Origin: Sphingobium sp. CAP-1
GTDB lineage: Bacteria > Pseudomonadota > Alphaproteobacteria > Sphingomonadales > Sphingomonadaceae
Assembly: GCF_009720145.1 (NCBI RefSeq)
Contig: NZ_CP046252.1
Span: forward strand, 2,232,001 to 2,296,000
Reading direction: 5' to 3'
DNA: 64,000 nucleotides
The notes beneath the pieces are model-generated. The model was not told the origin of the DNA, did no database searches, and saw only the letters and a program-made list of their open reading frames with translations. The translations under genes were made by a program, and so were the position numbers. This document shows, piece after piece, positions 9,463 through 17,328 of this stretch. Position 1 is the stretch's first letter. Each line of letters starts with the position of its first letter.

Positions 9463-9762
9463 TCAGCGCGACCAGATGAGCTTGTGCTCGCCGTCATCGC
9501 CCTGGCTGAGCGTCGCGTAGATCGGTGCCGGGAAGGACGGATCGTCGAGCTTGAGGCTCAGATATTCCGCGCCGGTCTCGCGCGCCGCCTTGGTCCAGGC
9601 CGCGCCGAATTCGACGCCTGATGCGCTGACCCGGTGGTCGGGCGACTTCTCGTTGTCGCGCTCGCAGGGGCGGATGGTCGCCTTGACGCGGAGCGAGAGG
9701 GTCCGGATTTCGCCGGTGTAGACGCCGTTTTCGCCACGGGTAAAGCTGCCAATCTGTGCCAT
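9463..9762 (-). CDS. DUF736 family protein
   Basis: A 99-residue protein begins MAQIGSFTRGENGVYTGEIRTL, the hallmark of DUF736. This family is very common on alphaproteobacterial plasmids and ICEs and has no established function. The start at 9762 is fixed by an ideal AAGGAGG 5 nt upstream. The long open frame upstream of it is GC-rich spurious coding. A strong hairpin (9858-9881) lies in its leader. Confidence 0.9.
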   Translation of the reverse strand: MAQIGSFTRGENGVYTGEIRTLSLRVKATIRPCERDNEKSPDHRVSASGVEFGAAWTKAARETGAEYLSLKLDDPSFPAPIYATLSQGDDGEHKLIWSR

Positions 9763-10107
9763 GATAACCTCCTTCAAGTGATGCGATGCCGCCCGATGCG
9801 GCCTCGACAGGCGGTCGATCAGGCGGGCGGAGGACGGTCCCGCACCCAGCTCGGGGTCCCCATCGCGCCTGCGCGATGGGGTGGGCGAAGGGCCGAAGCA
9901 CAGCGGAGGACGGCCAAAGCCGGGCTTCTTGCCTCGCGAGGAAGGCGTGGGACACGCCGGGGAAGAAGGTCGGCGACGCCGTTGCGGAACCGGCGGCCCC
10001 CGCCAGACCCGCCGAGAGAGAGGTCCGTTCAGGGCGGCAAGGGGATGTGGGAGGTCTGGCATCGTGCGGATGACGCTCGACAATCGGCCCTCAGCATCGC
10101 GATAACC
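9763..10107. other. Gene-free stretch with strong hairpin upstream of DUF736 gene
   Basis: No supported gene. A perfect 10-bp inverted repeat (CCCCATCGCG / CGCGATGGGG, 4-nt loop) lies at 9858-9881, in the leader of the minus-strand DUF736 gene and upstream of the plus-strand nuclease. It could be a leader attenuator or a protein-binding site. The rest is high-GC sequence with only shadow ORFs. Confidence 0.45.
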
Positions 10108-10530
10108 ATGCCCATGCTTCGTACCCTGGCGCTCTCCGTCCTGATTGTCGCGACACCGACGTCTGCGTCCGCCGGTTCAGCGGATCGTTACGGCTCAGGC
10201 CGCGTGGCCTGGGTTACGGACGGCGACACATTCCGGCTGGATAGCGGCGAGCGCATCAGGATCGCCGGGATCGACGCCCCGGAAGCCCACCGCGACCAGG
10301 CCAGATGTGCCGGCGAAATCGTGCGGGGGATGCGTGCAAAGGACCGCGCCACGTCGCTGCTCGCCGGGCGCACAGTGACCTTCCACCGTGTCGGCCGTAG
10401 CTACAAAAGGACCGTCGCCACCGTGCTTCTGGACGGTGATGACCTCGGCACCAAGCTGGTGCGGCTCGGGATTGCAGCATGGTGGCCGCGCGGTCGGCCG
10501 AAGCCGTTGTGGTGCCGCCGGACGTCCTGA
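10108..10530 (+). CDS. Secreted thermonuclease-family (SNase-like) protein
   Basis: A 140-residue protein has an N-terminal signal peptide (MPMLRTLALSVLIVATPTSASA) and an SNase fold: VTDGDTFRLDSGERIRIAGIDAPE, then basic residues, YKRTVATVLLDGDDLG, and the terminal WWPRGRPKPLWC typical of ICE- and plasmid-borne members. It probably degrades nucleic acid in the periplasm or outside the cell. The start at 10108 gives the signal peptide. It is transcribed away from the DUF736 gene. Confidence 0.85.
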   Translation: MPMLRTLALSVLIVATPTSASAGSADRYGSGRVAWVTDGDTFRLDSGERIRIAGIDAPEAHRDQARCAGEIVRGMRAKDRATSLLAGRTVTFHRVGRSYKRTVATVLLDGDDLGTKLVRLGIAAWWPRGRPKPLWCRRTS

Positions 10531-10673
10531 TTTCAGATTTGATCGGGGCGGGTCAGAGATTATGATGACGGGGTGTGTAGCGTCGCCAATTTGTTGCACT
10601 GGTGGACGCTCCCACGCCCCAACAGACTGACGGAGAAGCGATACGCGCTCCGCTGCCGAGAGGTCATCACCTG

Positions 10674-10886
10674 ATGAAAACGGTCGAACGGGCCGCCCGG
10701 GCGCTCTGCAAATTCGACGGACATGCCGAGAATATCAGATTCGAGGGTGCGCCGATGTGGCGAAGCTATGTGCCGCAGGTGCGTGCGCTACTCGATTCGG
10801 TGCGCACGGCGGCACCGGCGGGCACGGACAGTGAGGGCTGGCGCAGGATGATCGAGGCAGCCCTCACCGAGGGCGACGGCGTCTAG
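10674..10886 (+). CDS. Small conserved hypothetical protein
   Basis: A 70-residue soluble protein (MKTVERAARALCKFDGHAEN...) with no recognised domain; similar short proteins accompany ICE backbones in sphingomonads. The start at 10674 is preferred over 10602 because composition becomes protein-like only there, with AGAGGT upstream. It follows the thermonuclease on the same strand with a 143-bp gap. Confidence 0.6.
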   Translation: MKTVERAARALCKFDGHAENIRFEGAPMWRSYVPQVRALLDSVRTAAPAGTDSEGWRRMIEAALTEGDGV

Positions 10887-11012
10887 GCACGCCGGTGGCG
10901 ATGGTCGGTGCCCGACCGCATCTCGGCGATCCGGAAAGGCCGCCAGACGGCTTATCCGGATCGCACGCCGCGTGGCCGATGCCCGAAGGCAGAGGCCATG
11001 CGGCCCGATTTT

Positions 11013-11453
11013 TCAGCCGATGACCAGCGGCGGCACGACACAGTCGGCGGCGTCGAAATGCGCTACGATCGCCGCGAAGCTGCCCAGCCGCTCGGCTGTG
11101 CAACGCCCGATCAGGATATAATCATCCTCGTCGGCGGCGTAGGAAACGGGGTCTCCGCTGCCCGTGAAAACAAGACGTTCGGCTCCCCACTGGCCGGGAT
11201 AAGCACCCGACCAGCGCGAAAAGGGAAGCGCGTTCGTCATGCAGAACGCCTCAAGCTGCTCGAACCGGCCCCAGGCCACTTCGTGCGCCATGAGATCAAG
11301 GGCGGCGTTCTCGGGCAGCTCGCTGCCGGTGAACACGTCGCCATCCCATTCGGTGGAAAGGCCCTCGTTCTCGATGAGGGCGATGAACTCCGGCAGCAGC
11401 ACGGACGGCAAGGTGCCGCCGATGGTGATGCTCGCGGATACGCGGTCGGCCAT
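11013..11453 (-). CDS. Conserved hypothetical ICE protein downstream of ParB-like gene
   Basis: A 146-residue soluble acidic protein (MADRVSASITIGGTLP...). The start at 11453 has a strong AAGGAG 8 nt upstream. I recognise no catalytic motif. It follows the ParB-like gene on the same strand by 59 bp, so the two are probably co-transcribed. The segment WDGDVFTGSELPENAALDLMAHE suggests a compact alpha/beta fold, but function is unknown. Confidence 0.7.
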   Translation of the reverse strand: MADRVSASITIGGTLPSVLLPEFIALIENEGLSTEWDGDVFTGSELPENAALDLMAHEVAWGRFEQLEAFCMTNALPFSRWSGAYPGQWGAERLVFTGSGDPVSYAADEDDYILIGRCTAERLGSFAAIVAHFDAADCVVPPLVIG

Positions 11454-11512
11454 GTCCTGACTCCTTGAATAGAGGAAGGCGCGGGCGGGTCCGGCCCACC
11501 CGCGCTCGTCGT

Positions 11513-13285
11513 TCACGCGGCCTGCGCGAAGGGCTCCTGTCCAGCGCCGGGGTCCGGCGCGGTCGCGACATCGCGCGCCGCGGTGACCTTGGCGTGGGCC
11601 GCGACGGTGCCGACGCCGCTGCGCGTCGTGTAGGCGCTCGGCGGGAACTGCATCCAGCGCGGCACCCAACGCTCGACCTTGGTTCGCCCATCGGCACCGG
11701 CAAGATGGTCGCCGATGATCCGCTTCAATGTCTTGGACTTCTCGCTCGCATTGGCGCTGGCGACCGTCTCGCCCGCCACCTCGGCGACCATCCGGCCCAG
11801 CACCTCACGGTCGCGGATCAGGCTGAACAGGGCGTCGTCGGCCTGCCACCAGTCGGCCATATCGATGCCGATCTCGGTCCCGACCGCCTCGACGGCGGCA
11901 TTGCCTGCCGCCATCGTCTCGCCGATGACGACGGCGATCACTCCCATGACGGCGGGGTCCGGAAGCGCGATCAGGCGCAGGAATACACCCGCCACGCCAT
12001 AGTCGTCTCCGTTTCCCCCGGTGACGGTCGGTTCCTCCGCCGAGAAGCCGAGCAGGTCGAGCACGGCGCGGCGGCGCTCGTCGAACACCGTCTCGCCGCG
12101 CGCGGTTTCGATGCTCTCGCGCACCTCGTCGTTGCGCGTCGTCTGTGGCTCGGGCCGCACGGTCCAGAGGTGCGAACCGACAATGGCATGGGCGACCATC
12201 AGGCGCAGCGCCACCTCGGGACGGCTAAGCAGCGCGGCGCGGACGGCGGCATGGCGGTGCAGATCGATATAGGTCTGCAAGGTCGAGGTCAGCTCGGGCC
12301 GCTGCGGCTTCGGTCCCTCCGGAGCATCGCCGCGCGCGGCGCGCTGGGCCTCCTTGCTGGTCAGATAGCCTTCGTGGAAGGTCACCTCGCCGGTCGAGCG
12401 GACATCGACATAGATGCGCCCGCCCTTGCGCTTCGGGGCCTTCTCATATTCCCACGAATGGAAATGTTCGGACGCGGGAACGATCACGACATCGCTCCAT
12501 CCGTCCTCGATATAGGCCGTGCGCCGCGTCTCGATGGCGGCGTTCTGCGCCGTCCAGAAGGCCTCGGCGTCGGCGAAATAGCGGTCGTCGCCGAACAGGT
12601 CGGCGACGGTCGCGCCCGCATAGCTGTCGAGGTCGAACAGCGCGACCTTGGCCGCGATCGACTGTCCGCCGAACAGCCATGCCTTCAACTGATGGCCGGT
12701 CGGCACATAGGCGTCGGGGTCGTCGAACAGCGCCAGCCACGCCCGCTGCTGGCTCTTGCTGGCGAGGGTCAGGTGGCGGACGGTGGTGCGGTCGATCTTC
12801 TCATCGCGGTAAAGGTTGCGGACACGCGGCAACAGATTGCCGAGCGCGAGCACGCGGCGGATGGTGAGGTCGGGAAGTCCGAAGGTGGCGGCGATGTCGT
12901 CCACCTCGCGGCCTTCCTTGACCAGCCGGGTGAAGGTTTCCCACTGGGTCACCTCGTCCGGATCGAGCCGGGCCAAGTTCTCGATCAGCGAGGCTTCCAG
13001 CGCGGCGGCATCGTCGCCCGCCTCCATGATCGCGGACGGCACCCGGCCAAGCTCGGGGTCCGCGCCGTCCTCGGTCTGCGCGAGCCGCGCGGCGTGGACG
13101 CGCCTGCGCCCGGCGACCAGCTCGAAGCGGCCTTCGGCGATGCCGGGTCGCAGGATGACGGGCACGATGATGCCGCGCTTGCGCACGGTGGGCAGGATAT
13201 CGGACACGTCCGGGGCCTTACGCCCATGCCGCATGTTCACGGCGCTGTCGTCGATATTGCCAATGTCGATGAATTCGAGTTTCAT
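11513..13285 (-). CDS. ParB/Srx-like nuclease-domain protein
   Basis: This 590-residue ParB-like protein starts at ATG 13285 behind AAGGAGG. The N-terminal ParB/Spo0J core includes RKRGIIVPVILRP and FELVAGRRRVHAA, followed by ASLIENLARLDPDEVTQWE and a HTH region (VDDIAATFGLPDLTIRRVL). The C-terminal ~350 residues are specific to the long ParB-like proteins carried by ICEs and plasmids. It may stabilise the excised element or regulate gene expression. No parA is adjacent. The plus-strand 701-codon ORF covering this gene is its antisense shadow. Confidence 0.9.
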   Translation of the reverse strand: MKLEFIDIGNIDDSAVNMRHGRKAPDVSDILPTVRKRGIIVPVILRPGIAEGRFELVAGRRRVHAARLAQTEDGADPELGRVPSAIMEAGDDAAALEASLIENLARLDPDEVTQWETFTRLVKEGREVDDIAATFGLPDLTIRRVLALGNLLPRVRNLYRDEKIDRTTVRHLTLASKSQQRAWLALFDDPDAYVPTGHQLKAWLFGGQSIAAKVALFDLDSYAGATVADLFGDDRYFADAEAFWTAQNAAIETRRTAYIEDGWSDVVIVPASEHFHSWEYEKAPKRKGGRIYVDVRSTGEVTFHEGYLTSKEAQRAARGDAPEGPKPQRPELTSTLQTYIDLHRHAAVRAALLSRPEVALRLMVAHAIVGSHLWTVRPEPQTTRNDEVRESIETARGETVFDERRRAVLDLLGFSAEEPTVTGGNGDDYGVAGVFLRLIALPDPAVMGVIAVVIGETMAAGNAAVEAVGTEIGIDMADWWQADDALFSLIRDREVLGRMVAEVAGETVASANASEKSKTLKRIIGDHLAGADGRTKVERWVPRWMQFPPSAYTTRSGVGTVAAHAKVTAARDVATAPDPGAGQEPFAQAA

Positions 13286-13370
13286 GACTTCCCTCCTTGT
13301 GAGTGCCGATCCGTCGCTCTTTCCGGGATGGCGGATCGGCTTACGGGTTGGCGGCGAACGGCCGCCTGCG

Positions 13371-13817
13371 TCATCCGGCCCCGTCAGGATTTGGGGGCGG
13401 AAGCTGTTTGGCCCCGGCGCTGCGGAGTTCCTGTTGGGCTGACAGGATCGATCCGGTTCGGCGGGCGGCATCGGCCCAAACCGACAGCGGGTGCGGCGTC
13501 TCGAAGCCGATGTCGCGCTCTATCCGCAAGCCGAAGGGCAGGCGCACGGCGGCGATCTCGGACAGGCTGAAAGAACCGAGTTCCGGACAACCGAAGCCGA
13601 GGTCCGCCAGTCCGAACAAGGTGTCGCTGTCATCGGCCAGTTCGGTCGCAAGCCAAGTTGCCGCGCCCACCGGATTGAACAGTTTCAGCACCGGTACGGG
13701 GTCAAACGAACCACGCGTCTCGTTTGACGGTTCGGGCTTGTTGTCGCGCTGGGGGGCGCGGTGGTTGATTTCGTTCGCGCGCAGCGCGAAGCGAAGATCA
13801 GGGGTCAGCAGGATCAT
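13371..13817 (-). CDS. DUF2958 domain protein
   Basis: A 148-residue protein with the DUF2958 signatures MILLTPDLRFALRAN, DPVPVLKLFNPVGAATWL, TLFGLADLGFGCPELG and LGSFSLSEIAAV. The family is found almost only on mobile elements and has unknown function. The ATG overlaps the ArdC stop (ATGA), so the two are translationally coupled. It lies 85 bp upstream of the ParB-like gene on the same strand. Confidence 0.9.
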   Translation of the reverse strand: MILLTPDLRFALRANEINHRAPQRDNKPEPSNETRGSFDPVPVLKLFNPVGAATWLATELADDSDTLFGLADLGFGCPELGSFSLSEIAAVRLPFGLRIERDIGFETPHPLSVWADAARRTGSILSAQQELRSAGAKQLPPPNPDGAG

Positions 13818-14782
13818 GCCGCGATCCTCCCTTCAAGCCGTGCGTCCTGCGCCTCGCGATGGCGAGCGAGCAGCCAGTCGGCGGCCTTCGTGGCCGCGCT
13901 GGCGGCGCGGAAGATGGCGCGATTGTCCTCGCGCAACACCTCCAGCCATGATCCGATATAATCGGCGTGACGCACGGTCGGGACGATGCCGAGCGCCGCG
14001 CACAGGAAGGCCGATCCCATCTCGGCGACCAGTTCCTCGCGGGCGTAATCCTTGCTGCCGAAAGCATTTTTGAGGTCGCGCCCTAGCCGCTTCGGGTGGC
14101 CGGTGGCGTGGGTCAGCTCGTGCAGGCAGGTCCGGTAATAATTGATCTGGTCGAAGAAGGCGGGTTGCGGCGGCACAGCCACGAAATCAGGGCCGGGTGC
14201 ATAGAAGGCTTCGTCGCCGCCAATACGGAACTCCACACCCGAGGCGGCGATAACGTCCTCGGCAACGGGCACGATCTCGCGTTCGGGGAGCTGCGCGGGA
14301 TCGGGCGCCAGCCCGGCGCGCAACCCCTCGCACTGTGCGGCATTGAAGACGGTGAAGCGCTTGAGGAAGGGGACGGCGCGGGCTTCGTCGCCCTCGCGCT
14401 GGGCGCGTTCCCTCTCGGCCTCCGGGGTGAAGCGGTCGGCATAGACCACGGTCACGCCATGCTCGCCCCTGCGGACGCAGCCGCCCGCCTCCTGTGCCTG
14501 CCGGTAGGTCAACCAACTTTGCGAGGGCCAGCAATGTTCGATGACCGCGCCCCATAGGATCAGGACATTGACGCCCGAATAGGTCCGGGCGGTGAGCGCG
14601 TTGCGCGGCAAACCGGAGCTGGTGCCGCCGGGCTGCGCTCCCCACGGCTGGACCCAAGGGAAGCGCCCCGCCTCAAGCTCGCCGATGATGCGCGCGGTCA
14701 CCTCGTCGTAAAGGTTTGCGCGGGGTTCCTGCTGCTCCTGCGCCGCCAAGCGGCGGGCGCTGCGGCTCGATGGCCTGGGCAC
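13814..14782 (-). CDS. ardC: ArdC-type antirestriction protein (zincin metallopeptidase domain)
   Basis: This 322-residue protein has an N-terminal ssDNA-binding ArdC domain (LYDEVTARIIGELEAG, WVQPW, YSGVNVLILW) and a C-terminal zincin domain with HELTHATGH (H221-E-x-x-H225) and YAREELVAEMGSAFL. ArdC proteins protect incoming single-stranded DNA from host restriction during conjugation. I chose the GTG at 14782, which has GGAGG 7 nt upstream. The longer ATG frame from 14860 begins with low-complexity proline/arginine sequence. It heads an ardC-DUF2958-ParB operon. Confidence 0.9.
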   Translation of the reverse strand: MPRPSSRSARRLAAQEQQEPRANLYDEVTARIIGELEAGRFPWVQPWGAQPGGTSSGLPRNALTARTYSGVNVLILWGAVIEHCWPSQSWLTYRQAQEAGGCVRRGEHGVTVVYADRFTPEAERERAQREGDEARAVPFLKRFTVFNAAQCEGLRAGLAPDPAQLPEREIVPVAEDVIAASGVEFRIGGDEAFYAPGPDFVAVPPQPAFFDQINYYRTCLHELTHATGHPKRLGRDLKNAFGSKDYAREELVAEMGSAFLCAALGIVPTVRHADYIGSWLEVLREDNRAIFRAASAATKAADWLLARHREAQDARLEGRIAA

Positions 14783-15129
14783 GGCCTGTCCTCCACGCCA
14801 CCCCAAAAAAGGCACAAAGCCTCCCCGCGAAGGCGGGGGTGGGCGGCGAGACGCGACCAAGAGGCCCGGTTCGAGGGGGCGAAGACACCGCAGGGCGGAA
14901 CGTCAGTGGAGCACCCCGAAGGGGTTGGCTTCGGCCGCGACGGGCCTAGCCGGGAGCGCCGCCCGCACCCGCCTTCACGGGAGAGGCACAAGTAGCGCCG
15001 CCGCGCGGGAGCGCGGCGTCCGCAGCCACGCCAGCGATCGTCACCGCCAGGCCGAGACCCGGCACGGGGCTCGGCGGAGACCGCCCCAGGCGGTCGGAGT
15101 AGAGCGCGGTCGCACCAGGGTGCGAGGCG
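14783..15129. other. Gene-free stretch upstream of ardC
   Basis: About 350 bp of high-GC sequence between ardC and the DUF2285 gene. I find no supported ORF or RNA gene. It probably holds the ardC promoter, although no clear -35/-10 pair stands out. Confidence 0.4.
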
Positions 15130-15411
15130 TCAATCCGCCGTCAAATGCCTTCCTTCGGGTCGAACGCCGAAAGCGGCGATGGCGCTACCGAGGCCATCGC
15201 CGATGATCCAGCGCGCGCGATCGAGATGCGATTGCCAGCACGCCTCGGCGTCATCGCGGGCAACGTCGAGCTTCATGATGTCCCCGGCGGCTTCCCGCCA
15301 CGGCCGTCCCTGGTCCGCGGCGTCCAGGATTGCCGCATAGAGCGCGAGATGACGACGATCGTAATCGCCCACGTCATATCCATGGGGGGCAAGCGCATCC
15401 AAAGCAATCAT
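15130..15411 (-). CDS. Short DUF2285-like protein, candidate QseM-type antiactivator
   Basis: A 93-residue protein starts at ATG 15411 with GGGGGA 7 nt upstream. The segment from DYDRRHLALYAAILDA through WREAAGDIM to HLDRARWIIGDGLGSAI has the helix order and spacing of the C-terminal DUF2285 domain encoded at 15.7-15.9 kb (LVRRLAALHAIDA, LRDIADLLL, HVRRLVDAGERMIRSGPGAIL). In ICEMlSymR7A the antiactivator QseM, which blocks TraR and FseA, is to my knowledge also a stand-alone small DUF2285-type protein divergent from qseC. Position and shape fit here, but function is inferred. Confidence 0.6.
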   Translation of the reverse strand: MIALDALAPHGYDVGDYDRRHLALYAAILDAADQGRPWREAAGDIMKLDVARDDAEACWQSHLDRARWIIGDGLGSAIAAFGVRPEGRHLTAD

Positions 15412-15436
15412 GTCTCGGTCCCCCAAAAAGCCTGAA

Positions 15437-15454
15437 TATTCATTATAATGAATA
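15437..15454. promoter_or_regulatory. Perfect 18-bp palindromic operator candidate
   Basis: TATTCATTATAATGAATA is a perfect palindrome in an AT-rich island between the divergent DUF2285 (start 15411) and XRE (start 15488) genes, in otherwise GC-rich DNA. Its position suits an XRE-dimer operator controlling both promoters. Confidence 0.7.
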
Positions 15455-15487
15455 ACGAGGCAGACGCAATTCCTCGACGCTCAGTCG

Positions 15488-15700
15488 ATGGACATGCGGA
15501 AGGTCATCGGTACGAATTTTGCTCGTTTGCGAAAGGCACAGGGACTGACCCAGGAGGCAGTCGCTGAGAAATCGGGGTTTACGCAAAGCTATATTGGCTG
15601 GCTTGAGAAGGGGCACCGCAATCCGACCGCGATCTCGCTTTGGATGCTGGCGCAAGCTGTGAATGCAATGCCGGCCGATCTAGTGACCCCGATCGACTGA
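15488..15700 (+). CDS. XRE-family repressor, candidate QseC-type regulator
   Basis: This 70-residue protein is almost entirely a Cro/CI-type HTH: IGTNFARLRKAQGLTQEAVAEKSGFTQSYIGWLEKGHRNP. It starts at ATG 15488, or at the ATG two codons later; neither has a strong SD. It diverges from the short DUF2285 gene across a perfect palindrome, the arrangement of an autoregulated switch. It is convergent with the frameshifted DUF2285 gene ending at 15727. Confidence 0.85.
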   Translation: MDMRKVIGTNFARLRKAQGLTQEAVAEKSGFTQSYIGWLEKGHRNPTAISLWMLAQAVNAMPADLVTPID

Positions 15701-15726
15701 GGGTGCCTTGCCGGCCGGGGGCCACG

Positions 15727-16465
15727 TTACATTGATCGCAAGATCGCTCCAGGCCCGGATCGAATCATGCGTTCCCCAGCGTCCACGAGGCGCCGGACGT
15801 GCGACTTGCGATACTCGCCATCACCGGGCCAATCCCCGGGCCCCAGCAGCAGGTCCGCGATGTCGCGCAGGCTGGCGCCGCCTTCTCGCGCATCGATCGC
15901 ATGCAGGGCGGCAAGTCTGCGTACCAGGCGCTGGCGCCGCAGCGACGGCACTTTGCCGAAGCGGAGCGCCTTGATCGTATCGAGCTGGATAGAGAGACGC
16001 GCATCGTCCGCGACGCAGAAGTGGAGTGCGATTGCGCCTTCCGTTACGGTGCCCGCGACGATATCGATGCGAAACAGCCCACTCGCTGTGTCAACAGCGA
16101 CATGCTCAATGCCTTGGCCGTATACGACACGGACGCCCATCGCGGCCGCGTCGAACAGGGCTGACGACTGTCCAGCTTGCCAGGGTCGAGCCCAAGCCTG
16201 AAGCACGCATGGATCGATCGCCGCCGACCACAGGGGCCGGACGCGGGCGCAACTCAGCGCCGGATCTTCAGGGAAAGTGCAGCCCCCAACGCCGTTCGAA
16301 GGCGCCGTCGGCAACCGCTGCCGCGACCGATGCCCCGGCAAGCCCTGTAAACGCTGCCCAATAAGCGGAATCGCGCCGCAGGACTTCCCAGGCGAGCGCC
16401 GTCCGGCCACGACGGAGGACCGCTTCGACCGCGTCGGGATCGGGCGCGGGCATCGCCACCTTCAC
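15727..16465 (-). CDS. FseA-like DUF6499-DUF2285 activator read through a +1 frameshift
   Basis: Two overlapping minus-strand frames encode one protein. Frame 1 (16465-16268) starts with GTG overlapping the upstream stop (GTGA). It gives a 65-residue DUF6499-like segment (LAWEVLRRDSAYWAAF) ending ...RRWGLHFP-stop. The second frame continues EDPALSCARVRPLWSA and ends with a DUF2285 domain (RQRLVRRLAALHAIDA...HVRRLVDAGERMIRSGP). A +1 shift at TTT-CCC-TGA joins them into about 245 residues. Programmed +1 frameshifting is reported for the homologous msi172-msi171 pair (FseA), which activates excision in ICEMlSymR7A. The alternative is a simple frameshift mutation. It is the third gene of the luxI operon. 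Confidence 0.8.
16268..16276 (-). other. Candidate +1 programmed ribosomal frameshift site (TTT CCC TGA)
   Basis: On the minus strand the codons are CAC TTT CCC TGA A. Slippage of the CCC-decoding tRNA by one base past the poorly terminating UGA enters the DUF2285 frame (GAA GAT CCG). The frame change falls exactly between two domains that are fused in related proteins, and no other stop intervenes. Confidence 0.65.
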
Positions 16466-17328
16466 CCCATCTCGCCCATCTGCGATCGGATGAACATTTC
16501 GGCGGCCTCGGCCTGATCGCGCCGCAATGCGTCGATCGCGGGCAGATGCTCGGGGACATGATCACGTAGCAGTATCGACGGGCATTGCCCCTCAACATTG
16601 CCGAGGTTGGGCCGGTGTTGAGCGTAGCCCACCAGCGCGGCCAGTTCGGGCGAGAAATGCCGGGCGACCTGCGGCGGATAAACGAGCCACTGCAACTCGA
16701 ACGGCTTCAGCCAGCCCAGGCAATAGCTCACGACGATGCCGCGGCGGGGCGCGGCGCGGACGTTGCCACCACCACCATGGAGGGTGGAACCAAGGAACAG
16801 GAGGGCATCGCCCGGCCGCACGAACGGAACGACCGCCTCATCCTCGGGAAGCCCGGCGATATCCTGGTCGAGATGACTGCCGGTCCAGAGACGCGTGCCA
16901 CCATTCTCCCTTGTGAACGGCGTAAGCGGCCACATCACATTGACCAGATATTCGAGGCTGCCCTTGGGGCCTTGCCACATGTCCTGATCGCGATGAGCAA
17001 ATTGCGGCAAAGCGCCGGACGTGATCTCGATCGCCTGGGTCAGGTTGAGCGCGATCCGCTCGCACCAGGGCAAGAGCATCTGCTCGACGATTTCCAGGAC
17101 GAGCGGGTGCATGACCAGGCGCTCCATTCCGGGCGAGCGGGTCAACAGCGAACCGAAGCGCTTGGTTCGTTCGCCGTAGAAGGCACCCTTGCAAAGCGGC
17201 GTCGCGGCGAAGCGGCGGTCGAGGTCCGCCTCGATGCCGACGAGGACAGACGGATCGAGCGCCCGGCCGAATACGCACCAGCCGTCGCGCGCCAGCATTG
17301 CCGCATGACGATCGAGCATCATGCTCAT
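16462..17328 (-). CDS. Phytanoyl-CoA dioxygenase-family Fe(II)/2-oxoglutarate oxygenase
   Basis: This 288-residue cytosolic oxygenase has the metal triad H112-R-D114 (in AHRDQDMW) and H184 (LHGGGGN), plus a probable 2OG-binding Arg at RAAPRRG (about 196). The family hydroxylates fatty-acyl and other small molecules using O2 and 2-oxoglutarate. Its ATG overlaps the luxI stop and its stop overlaps the next start, so all three genes are translationally coupled. Because it sits directly after an acyl-homoserine-lactone synthase, I infer it may modify the acyl chain of the signal. No substrate can be read from sequence. Confidence 0.88.
   Translation of the reverse strand: MSMMLDRHAAMLARDGWCVFGRALDPSVLVGIEADLDRRFAATPLCKGAFYGERTKRFGSLLTRSPGMERLVMHPLVLEIVEQMLLPWCERIALNLTQAIEITSGALPQFAHRDQDMWQGPKGSLEYLVNVMWPLTPFTRENGGTRLWTGSHLDQDIAGLPEDEAVVPFVRPGDALLFLGSTLHGGGGNVRAAPRRGIVVSYCLGWLKPFELQWLVYPPQVARHFSPELAALVGYAQHRPNLGNVEGQCPSILLRDHVPEHLPAIDALRRDQAEAAEMFIRSQMGEMG

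Noticed and set aside
11465..13570. A 701-codon plus-strand ORF
   Set aside because: It is antisense to the ParB-like gene, which has clear motifs and a strong ribosome site; the plus ORF has none.
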